Of a stretch of 64,000 bases of DNA, positions 49,301 through 60,478 are shown piece by piece. Numbering within the stretch: the first letter of the stretch is position 1; every line of letters begins with the position of its first letter. Source of the stretch: Zerene cesonia (lineage: Eukaryota > Arthropoda > Insecta > Lepidoptera > Pieridae). A program made the translations under genes and the position numbers. The stretch spans positions 10,850,001 through 10,914,000 of the forward strand of contig NC_052122.1 in assembly GCF_012273895.1 (NCBI RefSeq). Reading direction: 5' to 3'. Under the pieces are notes generated by a model. The model ran no database searches, was not told the origin of the DNA, and was given only the letters and a program-made list of their open reading frames with translations.

Positions 49301-52300
49301 GGGGATGAAAGTTTGTACCATCTAAATTTATTTTGATCGCTCAGGCCACGCTGCGGGCAACAGCTAGTTTTATATACCTATTTACATCTGTCAACAATGC
49401 CAAATAAGAATTCGATGTTACCGGAGCCATAACGTTATGGATGCCGTAAATTTCACGTAATACAATACCAATAACGAAATAAGTTTACGCGTCTGCAACC
49501 CGTTTCATAAAATTTAATCAATATGACATGATTGCTAAAATAAATTCGACTTTACCTATCGGAATGCTACATGAATGTGCTTAGAATTTTTTACAATTTT
49601 GCCTATTTGGGAAACTCAATTGGCCCGAACCGCTAAGCCAATGCCTAGACCTAACGACTAATCTGAAAACTTATCAAACTAAAACAGTTGGTTATTGAAA
49701 TTGCAAGCCCAGCCTATAAATAATATATTCAAGTAGTTGAATATGAGTCGAGTCGATTCGTAATTGTCGTTGGCCCGGGCCATAGGGTTAATTAAATTAC
49801 AAAATGGGACCAATTACCCGCTGGGCCGCACTTGCGCGTGTCTACGCGTTTTTTATAATCACGTCAAAAGTTCAAATGTGTTCTTTTTTTAAATTTTATA
49901 TGAGACATTTTTGTGGTGTTTGTGTGTCTTTAATTTATTATATACTAGCTATACCTACGATATATAATGTACCAAATTACCGATAGTGGATACCATCCTA
50001 GCTACAAAAACAAATAATGTTAAAATTTTTATACCATAACCTTATTTAATTACAGTCTTTCGTCTCTATAAATTCCTACATTTACATCAACATCTATTTT
50101 AATTGTTTACAAGTTGACAACCCTACAATTGGTGTTTAGTGAATAACCCTGCGCAAACTATATCGTATACAGGTTAAGAGGGAGCTGTGTAAGGTAATTA
50201 GAATTTAAGTAAACAGTTTTCCATCCATCACCATTAGATTTGATAAATCAATAGGGTTGACAAGGAAATGTACTGAACATGTAAAATCAATGAGGTCATA
50301 TCGTGTAAAATATATCATACAAACCCACGAAAATATACATAAAAACACGTAATGACTGGTAATAATACGTCGTTGAATGGCCATTGCCACTTGCTACGCT
50401 CGCTTAAGTGTTTAGCATCTTTGTACTCGCAGGTTACTTCTACGTCTCATTAATCTAAATAGCCTGAAATAGTACCTACTTATAATACAAATATATAATA
50501 GTCCTTGAATATATTCATACTTTTTGACATATTTTTAATTTTTTGATGCCATGATACATACTGTCGCCGTTTGTGTAGATTATGTGTCTTAAATATTGGT
50601 TTTATATATAAGTTTATGATTATTAAATTTTAAACAATGTCTTTAACAGATTCAAAACTATGTGCTACCTCAAAAATTTATGTGTTCAATTCCGATTCTT
50701 CTAGAACCACTTAATGCCAAAGAGCTCTTCATTAGTTTTTAACCGACAACATTCCATAGATTTCAACTTCCATCAATTTATTAATGCTATAGTAGTTGTA
50801 GATCTATTATTTTGGTTAAGGTTAGGTACAGCACCATTCCATTTTAATTAATATTATTTCCTTATTCTTCTTCTTTTCCTTTGGCTCAATCCTATGTTTG
50901 GGGTCGGCTCTCCTCATTCCCATGGGCCAGGATGGCCTATCCTGAATTGCCTGATTTTTCAATCAGGCTCGCTCCAAGTCGTTCGATATGGTAGACCACC
51001 AATCAATACCTATTATTTGAATTTTTGTACTAAAACATATAATACTTACTATTCAAAGACGAATAACAAGTTACAAACTAGACAAACGATTCCTTAATTT
51101 TTAAAATTAAATACTATGTGCAATTAAATTATATAACAAATACCCGCATACTGATGCAAACATTTAGTAAATTTCTGTCAACAAGTTTTCTCTTTTAATA
51201 TCATTCCGGACACACCCCATGGAATTGACAGTTCAGTGAAAGTTTTTAAGCTTTCTTGATAATTTTTTTGATTATAAGATATTATGATATAAGCAATACT
51301 GCTGCATCCGTGTCCTGAACCTCTAGGATCTAATGGTTATAAAACCATACGAGTAATGAAAATTAAAAGTATTATGAGTAAAATGTGATATTAAAGTAGC
51401 AGAATTCGCTATAAGTTACAGGCAAAAACTAGTATGAAATAGATATTTGTTTAACATTTCAATTATAATATTTTAAAGTTGTAACTAATACGGAGCCAAT
51501 ATGAAATACCTACGTATATTATGTAGACATAACACGGCGATTTCAAAACATCTTGCTTATCATAACCTACTCTACTATACTCCGGACTAATGTTTATATT
51601 TATGTACTAAGTGATATTACTGGCATTTTGCTTATTTCATTGTTTATTATCTATTCGCGCAGGACTTTACGGTCCTATCAATTTCACTCTAATCAATATC
51701 ACTATAAAAATCATTAAAATTTTTATTCCTGGTTATTATATATAAATCTGGAAACATATCAAGCAGAGCTAAAACTACGAGAACTAGACAATTTCGCGGT
51801 TTCGAAAGCACGTATCATCATAAACAATATTCTATATATGTTCTCACTGCAGAGTCACGGGCATTCTATTAGGTTCAGGTCTTAATCCACCACGGGGTGC
51901 TTGTACGCGCAACGATATCGGGTTAGTGGATAACTGATGTCATCAATCTTTTAATTTTTGGACATGGTTTCCTCTTGATGTTTTCCTTCATCGTGTCGAG
52001 CATTGACAATGTAGATACTATACAGATAACTTTAATAACCAATTTATAAACGAGATGCAATGCAAAAGGCGAGCGGTACACTATTCCACAATCTATTTTT
52101 TTTTTCGCCTAAGGCAAACGAGCAGGCGGGTCACCTGACGGAAAGTGACGCTCGCCGCCGTTAGGGGCGTCGCGTATGTGTTGCCGGCTTTTGAGATAAC
52201 GATATGCCCTTTTCATAATTTATTAAATGCATTAATCTGGTAATCTTTACTGAGAAACCATTACACATTTAGTTTGATTTTGACAGAGCATTTTGTATTA

Positions 52301-55300
52301 ATGTCTAGGTATATTATCATTAAGAAAATATATATTATCCACATAAATAATTGAAGTTTTGCTTATAACTTTTTTATTTATAGTTCTACGATAAAAAGTT
52401 ACTAGACCAAAGTTGTAGAGAATTTAATTTGCAATAAAAATGTTAACAAATTTTTTTTAATAAATAATTAGTTTAAGAGATATATCATAAAAACCGTTTC
52501 AACCTCTATTTTCAAGATGGCGGCCGTGGGACAAGGGTGGCGACCCCACAAACTTGGTTTTAGCTTTACACTGATCCCCTCTACACATCAAAAAAATAAA
52601 ATTGCGTCCTCTAAAAAACGCAAGGTTAGGCCTAAAAAATGTAACGTTTACAATAATAATGTAACATTAACAACATAATATTTTTTCTTTAAAAATCGAA
52701 CAAGAATTTTCATCGACGTTTTATTAGTCAATGTAGACAAAAAGTGAAGTCCTGTGTCCCCTAGGGTTAGGGTAGGGTGGGGCAGATGATATTCATCTGT
52801 TTCACAGACCGATTTTCTTTATGGACAAATGGGTGATCAGTCTTCTCTGTCCTGCCAGACCGCGACATTTTATTGTGCGTTCCGGGATTCGAAGCCAGAA
52901 CTGGGTTCTACGATCACTCATGAACCTCTATACCAAGGAGGCGATCACATGTAGTCAAGCGTACAATAAAATAATGAACCGTCTATTCGCTAGGACTCAT
53001 AATTAACGCCCAAATGTATTGAACGTGTGAATTAGTAATCAGCTGTTTTATTGGTATAACTTCGAATTATTCCGTCTCCAAGGAGCAAAGGGTAAGTCTC
53101 GCTTCGGGTTGCCAAGAGGAACAATAAATGTGATATCCTCGCTTTAACCAGTAGATTAAATGCTGATAACATTATTAATTAGACACTCGATGTCTACAAA
53201 TTGAAAGTTTTGTTGATTTATAAACTTTTTTATGTATGAAACTATTTATTTATGTTACTATTTATTTATTTATTTAACACTTTTATTTGTTTGGTCCATT
53301 CTTAATATATTATGGTTGATATCGTAGACTTATTTAATAAAATATATTCAATTCAGTGTTACATTTTCTTGGAATACTGAAATGAGATGCAACGATTTTT
53401 CATTTTACTAATTAGACACCTACGTAGTATCCTACTTTATATTACAAATACAGTATAGTTTGTGCAGATGGCTGTCTTGGATGGTTACTCTTCAACGCGT
53501 AATTCGCTGATACGATTTTGATGATACTTGGTAGTGATGTAACTTATGTAGCAGAATTGTTACATGAATTATATAAATACTGGTGTGTGAACCCGCGCGG
53601 CACAGTTAGTTTATCACTACAAAGTATAAAACAAAGTCGCTTTCTCTGTCTATCTCTATGTCGCTATGTATGTTTAAATCTTTATAACTACTAAACGAAT
53701 TGTAAAGAAAGAGTGATTTAAGATATTTAATGGGTTTTTTTTAATAGATAGATTGATTCAAGAGGAAGTTTTACATATACAGTAACCTCTATTAAACTAC
53801 TTCCAATATAACGCGTGCGGAGCCCTGGGCAAAAGCTAGTATTATACACATCGACGAATACTAAGGCAGATGCTACGCAAGCTGTTACGAGTAATTAAAT
53901 CAGTACAAGTATTAGTGTCAGGGAGTTCGCTGTAATATGACTATGGTAAATGACAAGCTCCATCCATAATTTTATTTAAGAATGTGGAGAATGTGCTTTA
54001 CGAATTATGATAACAATATGCAAATTATATACAAAACGATGTAGTAGGTAGGTATTTAATCATTTTTCTGACGGACAATTGAGTTTTAGCATCGAGCGGT
54101 TTGATTAATCCTACTAATATTATAAATGCGAAAGTTTGTAAGGATGTGTGTGTGTTTGTTGCTCTTTCACGCAAAAACTACTGAACCGATTGCAATGAAA
54201 TTTGGTACGTAGAGAGCTGGACAACTGGAATAACATATAGGCAACTTTTTATCCCAATATTCCTACGGGATACGGACTTGCGCGGGTGAAACCGCGGGAC
54301 GCAGCTAGTTTTTAATATTTCTAAACAACAAAACAGTATAGTAACTTTAATTTTATTCCACGAAACATCGTCTAAATAGGCATGATACCCTTTACAAAAC
54401 GCTTTATACAAAATCCTATCTCACCCTGAGGGAAGAAGCCATGTCAGTGTTTATAAATATGGAAATATTTGAATTTTAAGAAGAGAGTTTTATTATAATC
54501 TGGAACTCTAAAAAGGCGATTATGTCTAGGCTGCTTTTACAATGAAAAAAAAAAAAATGGTTGCCTGTAAAGTCGGTTTTACGGGCCAAGATTTTACGTG
54601 ACAACGTCTTTTTCTCGGTAGAATATTTATTGATATGAATATTATTAAATTGCACAATAGGAACAAGGAATTGAATGAAAATAGGAATTGCAGAAATTTT
54701 AACTATAAAAAATATATTTTGTATACTAAAAAGACAGAGACAGAGACACAAGCACGCGCCGATTCGATGCGCCTAATTCTCTAGTGCTGCGCGCGCGGCG
54801 GACCGATCATAGTTCGGTGACTCATCGTAACGTTACCGGGCGTTACACTTTTTCATGAGTGACTCCGAGCCGCAACCTAATTTAAGACGTTCTCACGTCA
54901 AAAAAAACATATACAAGATGGAAACTTAGAGAACGAAAAAAAAAATGAGTAGTCGCACGACACATTCATCACTTTAATTCCTACTATAAAATATTATAAA
55001 TCTGGGTAACTCTGTCTCTTCTTCACGCACGCAACCACTGAACCGATTTGAATAAAACTTGGTACCAAGATAGTTTATAACTCGATAAGGGCTATGGCCT
55101 TAGTTACTAGTACTAGTACTTTTAGATAGTTCTTATTCCTGAAATCTATCCTATGGGAACCAGAAGTTTGCGGACAAAACCTCGGAACCGTATATATCTT
55201 TTCGTTACGCGGACGAAACCAGGGCGGAAAGCAAGTATAAAATACAACAGCTTTACCCGGAATCTTTCTTCCGTCACATAAACCATTCCAATTATCTCAA

Positions 55301-58300
55301 GAACTAATAATAAATAAACAAATTATAAAATTGTTTACGTCAGTTCACTTGCTATGATAACGCGCTGTTATCTTAACATCCATAAGCATGTTACAATTGC
55401 AAAAACACGTTTGTTTCAATTATACGGTAAATTGCTGAAACGTTATTGGTGTTTAATTATTGAGGTGATACGTGTATTTTATTGGATAAAGATTCTTATG
55501 TAATTGTTTTTATTCTTATTTATTTATAACCAAGTTATAATATATTAACGTACGAATGGAAGTTGTTTTAATAAAGAATGACTTTTTATTTATTAACTTC
55601 TCGATTAAAAAATACTTATACAACTGCTACTAGCATGTCCTAGCTTAGATAAATCCGTGCGTTTTTCCTTAACGACATCAGTATTTCGTTGAAACTAAAC
55701 TATTTGTTATGTATTTTAAAACATTTTGAATTATTCCTCACATTGATTTCTCTCCAAGCCCGATACCTACAAATCACCAAAGCTATATAACAATGCAATT
55801 TTGATATTGCAGTGCTTTGAATCGTATTATTTCACGCTACGCAGTTGTAATCCGAACTCCGAAGCGCGCAATATTGGAAATTCCTTCATACGCTTTGCAG
55901 TAAAAGCATTGTTTGAACATAGAAAATACCTTAACATTCCAATTTATTAGCAGTACGAGCTTACATCAAAGGGAATATTTCATGCACATTTTATTTCATT
56001 ATAGATCGAGTTCGTATTGTTATTCGTTTAATAAATCTTTTGAAATTCAACATCAGACAATGGATGGAGATTTAAACAAAATAAGGAAATGTGAATTTCG
56101 AATGAAATATTGAAAAAGGGGATCATTTAATAAATTATTAGGCTATTGACTATTTTATAAAAGAAAAACGGTATGTGGTAAACGGTAGCAGCGTCTATGT
56201 TACTTCGGATGAACAATACTCAAGTACGTAGTAAAATAATTATTTCCTCCACGGACCACTCCCTAATCTAAAGCTGGATCAAATGACAAACATTTTCGTG
56301 TCATTCGTTTTAGCACATTTTATGCAGGTCAGTGAAAAATATATTTCTCTATTATATCATACAAAACTCCATAAATTTGGTATACATAAATTTGCACAAC
56401 ATCTGAATGAATACTCTTATCTACGTTATAGTACACAGTACACTAATGCTTGTCGAAACCACAGCGTACTGAAAATAATATTTATATTACATTTAAGTTT
56501 ATTAAACAGTTTATACAGCTTATAAAGTGATATTTATTCTCAGAATAGACAGCATTTTTAATTACTTAGGAGGCAAAAAGCTTTGTTCGAATTACTGCGA
56601 TGCAATATGGATTCCAGAAATTAAATTCAATTGAGGTATATCATCATTTTGAGCGAGTAATAAATCCTTTGATATATTCCTAGTACTAGTAAACAAAATT
56701 AATTAATTTCCATCTCACGATATTAAAAGTAGCTAAATCTTCGTGACATTATAAAAGCTGAATCTTTCTCAGAAATAAGAAAGAAACGGGGCCACTACAC
56801 AGTATACAGGCTTTGCAATTTGGTCCCGGTGTTTTTGGTACATATCGCAATAATTACGTCCCTTGTAGATTTACAAAATTTGCGTCAATACAACTTCTTA
56901 ATTCAAAATTTGACAATACCTGAAGTTATAAATTTATATAGCCTTTATATAAGAGTTGGAATAAACGATAATTTATTTGTCAATTGTTTGCTAACTCTTA
57001 CAACTCTTACAACTCAATATAATACCGTTCACTTCAACCTACTGAAACCTATAACGTATCTAACGTTATAACGCTATTCCATAAAGTGCAACCAAGAAGC
57101 ATTGCCGGATTAACCATATCTCATATGGAGGACGCTTGTGGACCCCGCATCCTTGGGGCATGCAACAAAATATAAATAAAACGTTTTAAAAAAAGTGCGT
57201 GCAAGAAAAGGAACACTTTATCAATATCAATATTAAAATTACTCATTTCTCGACGCATACTTTATATAATGAATAGTGAATGCACATTAGAATTACATAA
57301 TATAATCTTAATATTTCAAAATGCAGCCAGCGAGTTACATAGTGTACAGAGTGTTTTCCAGTTCCGTCATCAGAGTATTGAAATGAATAAAATAAAATTC
57401 TAATTGTGATTTGGAAGTTTTTAAACCGTGAATATAACGACAAACCACGAACTTGGAGTAGAGTAATATTTAATTTTTTTATAAGATAATAAATATCTAT
57501 AGAGAATCGTCAAATGATATTTTACTAATTCAATAATTGAATTTATGAAAGTGAATTTATTAAAGTAAAAAGTTTTATTGTAATAAACATTTAATGATAT
57601 AAGACAGCGTGAGAATATTAAGAGTATCTATTGTACTGTTAGACCAAAAGCTAAAAAAGCTTCTAGACCTTTGAGTATATATTCTAAAGTCAAGAAGGTT
57701 TCGAAGCTGTAAAATCAAAAATAGTCCGACGTGATATATCAACGTGAAATCAATGATACAACATAGAAAAAAACTAATACGCGCGATATAAGAGCGGAGC
57801 TTATCGAGAGTTGATATATTTAGTGAATCCTTTATATTATAGTCGTGTTCAATAATCTGACATGTCGCAAGCTCATAGCGAACTTTTAAAAATGATTACG
57901 GAGTATTGCCATATTATATAAAACACGCGATACGTACATAATTTCCTTCAAAATAAAATCGAATGCTTGGACATCTTTGAAAAGCAATTTTAGAGAATAT
58001 CATCAATATCTCAGGGCATATGGTTATTAACCCACTTCTAAATATAAAATCCTGAATAAAAAAAATATATTAAAAATATGTACACTTCGTTACCTAGCCT
58101 AGTGTTGCCCACTACGTAGATATAAGCAAAAAGATTTCATCATTTTTTAATTTCTTTAAAAATTTCTTCCTTGTGTTCTTTAAACCGTAGAAAATATTTA
58201 TTAATTTATAGCAATTTTCCACGGCTAACAATCATATATCAAATTCAGGCACTTACAATACATACAATCATTCTCACATACACAGCAATAAATGTTTGTC

Positions 58301-60478
58301 TAATATCTGAGATCTTTTATATTTTAGTTAAAGTACTAATGTAATTGTTAATAGATGAAACTTATTTCATGTATGGAGGCGGACGTTGGCGCTGGTGCAA
58401 TAGCTAATTTAACTTTTTATGGGCATCGTTGATTAAGTACATGCACACTATGTTTTTCGTTCGAAATAAGCAATTTTGAATATTTGAATAGTTTCTTTTT
58501 ATCATGGGTCGACGCGGGGCAAATGGCTTGTTTACTTTTAGTTTAATATGTCCATTTCTACATCGTGATGTTCGTCTGACAGTATGTCATATTGTTTTTA
58601 ATATAGGACTTGGACAACATAATGCAAATAGTCATACACAAATTTTATGTACGTACGTGTAGGAGTACATATCTATTTCACTTACTACAGAACCCTTCAA
58701 TCGCGCATCGCGCATCTTCAACGCGCACGAGATTTAATTATTACTTTTCTTCAATCTTTCCGCTTAAATGATTGCTACGGAATAATAAAATTTTTATAGT
58801 ACACAACTATGAACTCGTTCTGTGAAATAGATTTTGGAAAAAAAATGATTTAATTCTATCGAACGTAATTCAAACTAATAACAACACACATTTCATTTAG
58901 ATCTCAAATTACGACATAATACCACTATCTAATAATCATCATCATCATCAGCACATATTTATTCCCACTGCAGGGGCCACACGTGCCTCCTATGAGGATC
59001 CACTACTCTGGCCTGACACGGGTTGGCAAAATTCACATGTCGTCGAACTTTTATTCTTGGGCATATTCATGCTGTGGCAATAATCACAACAATACCTTCT
59101 GTGTTATCATTTTATGGGTAAAAAATCGATGAAAATATACACTGAAATAGCTCTTCTAGACTCTATTTTAGAATGTTTTTATAATGAAAATTTGAATGAG
59201 ATTCTTTCAATAAAATACCACTACACGTTTTGACGAATATCTAAAGGTTTATGCATCTTAAATCGTTAATTCCCTTGATATAGAAGATAATTTTCAAACG
59301 ACCGCTGTAATTTGTTAGCATACCATTAAGGGTAAATGTAGTAAATACAACACGGCCAATGCGATATCATTCAATTTTACTGCTTTAGAAGCGACCTAAG
59401 ATAACCCGGTAAACTATCGCACTGCCCCTCCTAGATGTTATCCCCAGAACGGCTATAACTGGAGCCGACACCAACAAATGTACTCGTAATCCAATACAAT
59501 TAACCGCATATTTTCTCTAACTTATCATGAATGAATTACTCCAATTGTAACGTTAAATAATAAAAACATTGTCAGAAAAACATAAAGATCCACGAACGAG
59601 AGCGATAACTTTCTGATGATTCATTATTTAGCAGAATTTTATTGCGAATACGTTAAGGGGAAATTCAAAGTACTTTTGCCGATCGATTGCTTTAAAATCT
59701 TGGATCAATTGTGGTCAACGAGGATGGAGGTGACGGGTCACGGGCGTCCTAATTGTTGACTATCGAAATTAAAAAATCAACCGTATCTTGACAATATCGC
59801 TCGTAGTTACATAGTCCGGGTTCCTCGTGTTTGCGTATACTAATAATAATTGTAGTTACTGATAAGCACAGCTCAATAATAAACTCATTCCAAAGGGAAA
59901 TTTACTGGGAAAAAATCGTGTTAGAGTCACGCTTTTGGCGTTCGCGTTTCACAGTATCCGCGTTGCTCGATCAGCTGGGCCGTGGTGAGCCCTGCTGGGG
60001 AGCCGCCCACTACATTGATAACCGATCGCTGTCGCTGTTATCACGGACCTGTTGTTTCTCTCAACTCACGCACTGTTTTGTATTATCACGTTTTAATGTG
60101 TCGAAGATCATTTACACAAAGAGCTCGCACATACATTTCGCGTTAGACTTGCCTTAGGTTGTCGAAGTTGAGCTTGAGACGGGTGATGGAGAGGCCCAGC
60201 TCGCGGAAGGTGTGCTCCGCGAAGTCCGGCAGCTGGGAGTTGGCCACCTCGAGGACGATTTTGGTCTCAGGGTTGAATTTGTTGGTGAGGGCTCGGGCGA
60301 TCTCCTCGTAAGTGTTGATGCTCTTGCAGACGACGACGATGGCGCCGGTGCCGTTGTCCTCGCGGCGGCAGGTGCAGGGCGAGATCTCGCGGCGCATGGC
60401 GCAGTGGAGGCTGGCGCCCGCGCCGGGGCGGGAGGACAGGGCGCAGAGGGCGACAGCGGCGAGCGCGAGCGCAAACAT
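39938..60478 (-). CDS. Secreted leucine-rich-repeat protein, complete, eight exons
   Basis: Extracellular LRR protein; no orthologue is named with confidence. Coding exons (5'-3'): 60478-60153, 44623-44455, 43974-43768, 43458-43270, 42304-42074, 41255-41034, 40933-40735, 40359-39938; 654 residues, all phases consistent. Seen: hydrophobic signal peptide (about 1-22), LRRNT cysteines C26, C35, C37 and C51, an N-glycosylation site NGT at 42, then a run of repeats of the form LxxLxLxxNxL (for example LLRLNLSNNQIQQIS, LRLLDVSHNHITTLE). A C-terminal cap has LQDNP, C520 and C544, with C500 nearby; the usual CxC of LRRCT is CDD here. No transmembrane helix follows the repeats, so secretion or matrix attachment is likely. 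Intron 1 is 15.5 kb and needs a GC donor. Insect relatives probably include the chaoptin/connectin-like LRR proteins; role in adhesion or signalling is a guess. Confidence 0.9.
40735..40933 (-). CDS. LRR protein exon 7
   Basis: Residues 449-514: LEELIAHHNNITALDKDF and LCTADLSYNKIKTVN, then SKSRCTINGVPSIL leading into the C-terminal cap. Donor ttcaag/gtgggt, phase 1. Confidence 0.92.
41034..41255 (-). CDS. LRR protein exon 6
   Basis: Residues 375-448: VLELRLDHNNLHNLGGAL, LLRLNLSNNQIQQISPDD and LRLLDVSHNHITTLE. Acceptor gttttccag, donor tcgaag/gtttgt. Phase 0 at both ends; the next intron is only 100 bases. Confidence 0.93.
41422..41600 (+). mobile_element. Family F1 retroposon, first of a tandem pair
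   Basis: 'tatatataaaattctcgtgt' to 'gtttgccgggtgcagctag', the usual F1 layout. Confidence 0.8.
41602..41786 (+). mobile_element. Mosaic F1/F2 retroposon, second of the pair
   Basis: The first about 125 bases match the neighbouring copy except for about two substitutions. The end instead reads 'atattcctacgggatacgga' and 'gtgaaaccgcggggcgcagc', which is the reverse-oriented F2 end seen at 54108-54310. Confidence 0.8.
42074..42304 (-). CDS. LRR protein exon 5
   Basis: Residues 298-374: an acidic opening (LAEDDFAEAEI), then LADLDIAYNQLRSLNGSL, LRYLNLTHNAFTEFS and LSVIDLSHNKISFIS. Acceptor tgtttatag, donor atggag/gtaacc. Phase 0 at both ends. A second AG lies four bases further in, but using it would break the frame. 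Confidence 0.9.
42305..43269 (-). other. LRR gene intron 4
   Basis: About 1 kb, AT-rich. It holds only a short AT run near 43037 and nothing else recognisable. Confidence 0.7.
43270..43458 (-). CDS. LRR protein exon 4
   Basis: Residues 235-297: KLVLIHAAHNELQSLPKDL, LQSLYFYDNHIKSLDGAL and LMTISLSFNKIET. Acceptor cattttcag, donor gaaact/gtaagt. Phase 0 at both ends. Confidence 0.93.
43768..43974 (-). CDS. LRR protein exon 3
   Basis: Residues 166-234: LEHLLVADNQISKIE, LIHVHLGINKLNSLNGAL and LEWIFINANHLKSIDNEL, three repeats. Acceptor attttccag, donor cctgtg/gtgaga. Phase 0 at both ends. Confidence 0.93.
44455..44623 (-). CDS. LRR protein exon 2
   Basis: Residues 109-165: ELKESVFTKLDLVEFFSLAD and LPHVLTLDLCRNKITKL. 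Acceptor tattttcag, donor tttaag/gtaaaa. The first base completes the Ser codon begun in exon 1. Confidence 0.92.
44704..44871. mobile_element. hAT-superfamily non-autonomous transposon (168 bp)
   Basis: Perfect 14 bp terminal inverted repeats CAGTGGCGTAGCTA / TAGCTACGCCACTG, flanked by identical 8 bp direct repeats TAAACGGT (44696-44703 and 44872-44879). An 8 bp target duplication with CA...TG ends is typical of hAT elements. The interior is GC-rich and codes nothing. Confidence 0.9.
45856..46058 (+). mobile_element. Family F2 (RTE-like) retroposon copy
   Basis: 'actcgctgcgccccgcgg', 'gttgcctatatgttattcc', 'cattgcaatcggttcagtag', a (ca)n run and 'gatattagcaggat'. Closest to the reverse copy at 54108. 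Confidence 0.75.
47801..47907 (+). mobile_element. Family F3 copy, internally deleted
   Basis: Head 'ctagcggtgcgccccg' joined directly to 'ttttttcaaattggaccagt' and the tail 'ttataatattagtatagat'. The middle part present at 27378 is missing. Confidence 0.7.
48645..48790 (+). mobile_element. Family F5 fragment
   Basis: 'gtgagctggtaggttgctgg', 'gcccacgaacatttgtagag' and 'gaatgaaggaaaggactgg' follow F5 order, with more divergence. Confidence 0.6.
49148..49368 (+). mobile_element. Retroposon fragment
   Basis: 'aaacgcaaagactgactgac' at the front and 'ggccacgctgcgggcaacag' plus 'ctagt' at the end. The order resembles the copies at 4560 and 54975. Confidence 0.6.
51840..52000 (-). mobile_element. 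Family F7 SINE, degenerate reverse copy
   Basis: On the minus strand 'gaaggaaaacatcaagagga' and 'aaccatgtcc', then 'gtggattaag' and 'gcccgtgactctgcagtgag', follow the F7 body order. Confidence 0.5.
52098..52180. repeat. Short repeat fragment
   Basis: 'gcctaaggcaaacgagcagg' and 'cgggtcacctgacgg' after a poly-T run look like a widespread lepidopteran interspersed repeat related to F5. The match is from memory and short. Confidence 0.45.
52741..52950 (-). mobile_element. Family F6 SINE, tRNA-derived
   Basis: 'gggtggggcagatgatattc', 'ctgtcctgccagaccgcgac' and 'ccgggattcgaagcc', which is a B-box (GGCTTCGAATCCC) on the minus strand. The same order occurs at 62255-62410. Confidence 0.65.
53440..53612 (+). 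mobile_element. Degenerate retroposon fragment next to an F4 copy
   Basis: Ends 'gaacccgcgcggcacagtta' plus 'gt', a worn form of the 'gggc...cagctagt' end. The middle has 'atacgattttgatgatactt'. Confidence 0.45.
53617..53840 (+). mobile_element. Family F4 retroposon copy
   Basis: Shares its start (agtataaaacaaagtcgctt), middle (gattgattcaagaggaag) and end (gcaaaagctagt) with 13899-14084. It is about 40 bases longer because of a partial internal repetition. Confidence 0.7.
54108..54310 (-). mobile_element. Family F2 (RTE-like) retroposon copy
   Basis: Reverse-oriented: begins 'atcctactaatattataaat' and ends 'accgcgggacgcagctagt'. Confidence 0.75.
54975..55235 (+). mobile_element. Retroposon copy
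   Basis: 'cctactataaaatattataa' start, 'ctctgtctcttcttcacgca', 'accactgaaccgatttgaat' and an end 'cggacgaaaccagggcggaa'. Same general layout as 4560-4800. Confidence 0.6.
58930..59060 (-). mobile_element. Family F7-like 3' end, reverse copy
   Basis: Begins with (atc)n, then 'cactgcaggggccacacgtg' and 'cctcctatgaggatccacta'. On the minus strand this is a LINE/SINE 3' end with a (gat)n tail. Confidence 0.55.
60153..60478 (-). CDS. LRR protein exon 1: signal peptide and LRRNT
   Basis: Residues 1-108. M1 is followed by an Ala/Leu-rich hydrophobic stretch and the C-x8-C-x-C-x13-C cap. The exon is very GC-rich. The frame meets a stop soon after 60153. The only splice that continues the repeat in frame is ctaag/gcaagt, a GC donor, phase 2. 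Confidence 0.88.

Larger units (their letters stand above)
44624..60152 (-). other. LRR gene intron 1, 15.5 kb, GC-AG
   Basis: Bounded by GC at 60152-60151 and AG at 44625-44624. It contains a hAT-type element, F2, F3, F4, F5, F6 and F7 copies, and three GC-rich blocks (47215, 52500, 54750). Open frames of 60-110 codons inside show no known domain. I found no nested gene. The stretches 46200-47150, 50000-50880 and 55300-58900 are AT-rich and plain. Confidence 0.75.

Noticed and set aside
54476..54751. 91-codon minus-strand ORF
   Set aside because: Low-complexity hydrophobic/lysine content from AT-rich DNA; no homology recognised.
59831..60157. 108-codon plus-strand ORF just inside LRR intron 1
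   Set aside because: No domain, no splice partners, and it runs into the antisense of exon 1. I could not support a gene.
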